Shown: positions 31,012 to 32,968 of the stretch, in pieces
Layout: every line of letters starts with the position of its first letter
How positions within the stretch are numbered: position 1 is the first letter of the stretch
Source: CAYXDO01 sp964463485
GTDB lineage: Bacteria; Myxococcota; Kuafuiibacteriia; Kuafuiibacteriales; Kuafuiibacteriaceae
DNA: 32,968 bases
Direction of reading: 5' to 3'
Assembly: GCA_964463485.1 (NCBI GenBank)
Contig: CAYXDO010000129.1
Coordinates: forward strand, 1 to 32,968
Made by a program: the position numbers and the translations under genes
Notes under the pieces: model-generated
Told to the model about the DNA's origin: nothing
Seen by the model: the letters and a program-made list of their open reading frames with translations, nothing else
Databases searched by the model: none

Positions 31012-32643
31012 ATGTTGGAGGCGGTCACCAAGGGCTTCAAGGCTGCGCGCCGACGATTTGGAGCCGCGTCTACGGTCGACCCGGCGGCCATCGAGCTCGC
31101 CCTGCGGGACATCCGCATGTCCCTTCTCGACGGCGACGTCGAAATCTCGGTCGTCCGCACCTTCCTCGAAGGGTTGGACCAGCGAGCGCGCGAAGAGCTC
31201 GTCGCGGGCACCGCCAAGGTCGTCGTCGACGGCAAAGAAAAGGAGATCACCGCCTACCACCGCTTCATCGCGATTTGTCAGGAGGAGCTCGAGAAGCTCA
31301 TGGGGCAGAAGGAAGCCCCGCTCGAGTACGCGCCGCTGGGCGTCACCGCGATCATGCTGGTGGGCCTCCAAGGCTCCGGAAAAACGACAACCTGCGCCAA
31401 GCTCGCCCGCTGGCTCACCGAGCGCGAGCAGAAGAAGGTGTTGATGGTCGCCGCCGACCTCCAGCGCCCGGCCGCCGTCGATCAGCTGGAGCAGCTCGGC
31501 GCCAAGATCGACGTGCCCGTCTTCGCAGACCGCATGTCCGATCCGCTGGAGCTCTGCGGCGCTGCCCTGGCCCGCGCGGGAAAGCAGAAGAAGGACATCG
31601 TCCTGTTCGACACCGCCGGCCGACTCGCCATCGACGAGGTGCTCATGAACGAGCTACGCCTCATCAAGGATCGCACCAAGCCCCAAGAGATCCTGCTCGT
31701 CGTCGACTCGATGATCGGCCAAGACGCCGTTCGCACCGCCAAGGCGTTCGACGACGCGCTCGGCGTCACCGGCTTCGTGATGACCAAGCTCGACGGCGAC
31801 GCGCGCGGAGGCGCGGCGCTCTCGATCAAGTCGATCACCGGCAAGCCCATCAAGTTCCTCGGCGTCGGCGAGGGCATGGACGGCCTCGAGGTCTTCCGCC
31901 CCGACGGCCTGGCCTCGCGCATCCTCGGCATGGGCGACGTGGTCGGGCTCGTAAAGGAGTTCGAGCGGCGCGTCGATCAAGACAAAGCGGAGGCCGACGC
32001 GGAGCGTATGTTCCGCGGGCAATTCGACTTCGCGGACTTCGTGGAGCAGATCCGAATCCTTCGCAGCATGGGCTCCCTCAAGGACTTGCTCGCGAAGATG
32101 CCCATGTTCCAGGACGGATTTCCGGACGGGATGCGCCCCGACGAACGAGAGTTCGTGAAGATCGAAGCGGTGCATGACTCGATGACGCCGCTCGAGCGGC
32201 GCCGGCCCGCGCTCGTCCGCGAGCCGAGCCGCACCACGAGGATCGCCACGGGGATCGGGCGTCGCTCCGCGGAAGTCATCGACGTGCTGAATCGCTACGA
32301 CCTCATGCGTCGCATGATGATCGCGCTCGGAGACCAGCCGTCGCTCCTGTCGAAATTGCCCGGCTTCGACCAGCTCGCGCAGGTTCGAAAGGTCCGTGGA
32401 ATGGACCTCTCCGAATTGTTCGGGGATCTGTTTCAGCCCGAGAAGAAGGGAGCCAACGGCGGCGTCGGGGATGAGAACGACGACGAGGAAGAGCCCCCGA
32501 CGGCCAACGCGCCCCAGCGACCCAAGCGAGAGTACTTCGCGCACCTCGGCAAGCCGAAGGGGCCCAAGCCCGTGGACAAGGCGAAGAAAAAAGAGAAGCG
32601 GCGCGCGGCGGAGAAGGCCAAGAAGAAGTCGCGGAAGAAGTGA
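31012..32643 (+). CDS. ffh: Signal recognition particle protein Ffh
   Basis: SRP GTPase that binds signal sequences on ribosomes and delivers them to FtsY at the membrane. It has 543 residues; Ffh is usually about 450. The N domain (1-100) leads to the G domain: P-loop GLQGSGKTT (118-126), DTAGRL (200-205) and TKLDGDARGG (258-267). The M domain (about 325-475) has SMTPLERR, RIATGIGRR and a Met-rich LMRRMM. The RNA-binding segment RIATGIGRRSAEVIDVLNRYD (410-430) departs from the common RIAxGSGxxxxEVNxLLKQF. After 475 an extra tail runs from an acidic stretch (DENDDEEEPP) to a Lys/Arg-rich end (KKKEKRRAAEKAKKKSRKK). Start ATG 31012. No SRP RNA gene is recognisable here. Confidence 0.97.
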   Translation: MLEAVTKGFKAARRRFGAASTVDPAAIELALRDIRMSLLDGDVEISVVRTFLEGLDQRAREELVAGTAKVVVDGKEKEITAYHRFIAICQEELEKLMGQKEAPLEYAPLGVTAIMLVGLQGSGKTTTCAKLARWLTEREQKKVLMVAADLQRPAAVDQLEQLGAKIDVPVFADRMSDPLELCGAALARAGKQKKDIVLFDTAGRLAIDEVLMNELRLIKDRTKPQEILLVVDSMIGQDAVRTAKAFDDALGVTGFVMTKLDGDARGGAALSIKSITGKPIKFLGVGEGMDGLEVFRPDGLASRILGMGDVVGLVKEFERRVDQDKAEADAERMFRGQFDFADFVEQIRILRSMGSLKDLLAKMPMFQDGFPDGMRPDEREFVKIEAVHDSMTPLERRRPALVREPSRTTRIATGIGRRSAEVIDVLNRYDLMRRMMIALGDQPSLLSKLPGFDQLAQVRKVRGMDLSELFGDLFQPEKKGANGGVGDENDDEEEPPTANAPQRPKREYFAHLGKPKGPKPVDKAKKKEKRRAAEKAKKKSRKK

Positions 32644-32693
32644 GCTCAGTAGGTTCAGTAGGTTCGGCGACGTCCGCTCGTCTTGGAACGGGG

Positions 32694-32723
32694 TTGAGCG
32701 AGCGCAGACCGATGGCGTAACGT
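32694..32723 (+). promoter_or_regulatory. Putative promoter of the terminal repeat gene
   Basis: TTGAGC (32694-32699) and TAACGT (32718-32723) are 18 bp apart, and an ATG follows six bases later at 32730. It has the same near-leaderless geometry as other genes here. The T-run between the -10 and the ATG might also belong to an ffh terminator. Confidence 0.35.
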
Positions 32724-32729
32724 TTTTTC

Positions 32730-32968
32730 ATGGTCTCGGCGTTCAAGATCGAGCCCCGCCTTCACGGAGCCACCGAGCTGCCTGAGCCTCCCGCGAACCT
32801 AGAGCCGCCACGCCCGGGACGCCGGCGACGCCTGATCCTCGAGCCTCGCCTGCACACCGAGAGCGTCGAAGAGGAGCCCTACAGACGTCCGATTCAGACC
32901 TCCGATTCAGACGTCCGATTCAGACCTCCGATTCAGACCTCCGATTCAGACGTCCGATTCAGACCTCC
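32730..32968 (+). CDS. Incomplete gene encoding a 13-residue repeat protein
   Basis: An open frame runs from the ATG at 32730 to the window edge without a stop codon, at least 79 codons. The first 50 residues are Pro/Glu/Arg-rich (MVSAFKIEPRLHGATELPEP, later PPRPGRRRRLILEPRLH). From about residue 53 a 13-residue repeat begins, PIQTSDSDVRFRP, seen about twice before the edge. It is written by three turns of a 13-bp DNA repeat. I recognise no family. The sequence is soluble, low-complexity and probably disordered. It lies 86 bp after ffh with its own promoter-like sequence and no ribosome-binding site. Coding status is inferred from the open frame and the 39-bp periodicity of the repeat variants. 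Confidence 0.5.
   Translation, partial: MVSAFKIEPRLHGATELPEPPANLEPPRPGRRRRLILEPRLHTESVEEEPYRRPIQTSDSDVRFRPPIQTSDSDVRFRP
32890..32968 (+). repeat. 13-bp tandem repeat, six or more copies, runs off window
   Basis: Six contiguous 13-bp units (32890-32967) share cgattcagac and end ctc or gtc, in the order ctc, gtc, ctc, ctc, gtc, ctc. A partial unit (32882-32889, cagacgtc) precedes them. The order of the variants has a period of three units, 39 bp. The array continues beyond the window. Confidence 0.92.

Noticed and set aside
32675..32728. Intrinsic terminator of ffh
   Set aside because: A cgctcg/cgagcg stem has an 18-nt loop and the T-run is 18 nt away, too far for a standard terminator; the T-run fits a promoter-to-ATG spacer as well.
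32882..32968. CRISPR array
   Set aside because: Units are 13 bp and contiguous, with no spacers.

Overview
This is a GC-rich window from a Gram-negative bacterium, most likely a myxobacterium or relative (Myxococcota, formerly Deltaproteobacteria, probably of the Polyangia type). That is inferred from gene content: poly-Asn lipoproteins, choice-of-anchor-D (ASH-type) surface proteins, PEGA proteins, SpoIVB/S55-like envelope proteins, a DUF4132 protein, a fatty-acid 2-hydroxylase, an FHA-GAF-PP2C phosphatase and a CW-type AgmX-like domain. I see no tRNA, rRNA, CRISPR array, insertion sequence or phage gene.

Layout. 1-678 has no convincing gene but holds two roughly 40-bp near-palindromes. 679-3609 (minus) is mutL-miaA. 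Diverging from it is an LpxH-like phosphoesterase (3764-4507), then a poly-Asn lipoprotein (4565-5860). 5861-6094 is a REP-like repeat cluster between convergent genes. 6095-6751 (minus) is a fatty-acid 2-hydroxylase. 6896-9644 (minus) is an ASH-domain surface protein followed by a small helical protein. 9802-11202 (plus) is a secreted NlpC/P60 peptidase and a small secreted protein. 11218-14154 (minus) is a large metallopeptidase/propeller/beta-barrel fusion. 14155-14758 has no gene. 14759-17305 (plus) is a DUF4132 protein that seems to lack the usual N-terminal part. 17529-18686 (plus) is a PEGA protein with a duplicated four-cysteine module. 19016-21601 (minus) is a partner-switching operon: anti-sigma kinase, STAS antagonist, and FHA-GAF-PP2C phosphatase. 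21858-30897 (minus) is a tight run of five envelope genes: O-antigen ligase/polymerase-like TPR membrane protein, S55-like protein, two beta-propeller proteins and an anchored CW-domain protein. Diverging from it is ffh (31012-32643), followed by an incomplete gene with a 13-residue repeat that runs off the window.

How the genes work together. Housekeeping functions are mismatch repair and tRNA modification (mutL, miaA), co-translational targeting (ffh) and probable lipid A precursor processing. Most of the rest acts in the envelope: lipid hydroxylation, peptidoglycan hydrolysis, glycan polymerisation, surface lipoproteins and periplasmic protease or propeller proteins. The partner-switching operon is the only clear regulator, and no sigma factor is next to it. 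Several genes have -35/-10-like elements ending only about 6-13 nt before the start codon with no Shine-Dalgarno sequence, which suggests that leaderless or near-leaderless transcripts are common here.

The best candidates for new biology are the S55/propeller cluster, in which the S55 motifs are in permuted order; the duplicated four-cysteine PEGA protein; and the terminal gene, whose 13-bp DNA repeat is organised into a 39-bp (13-codon) higher-order repeat.
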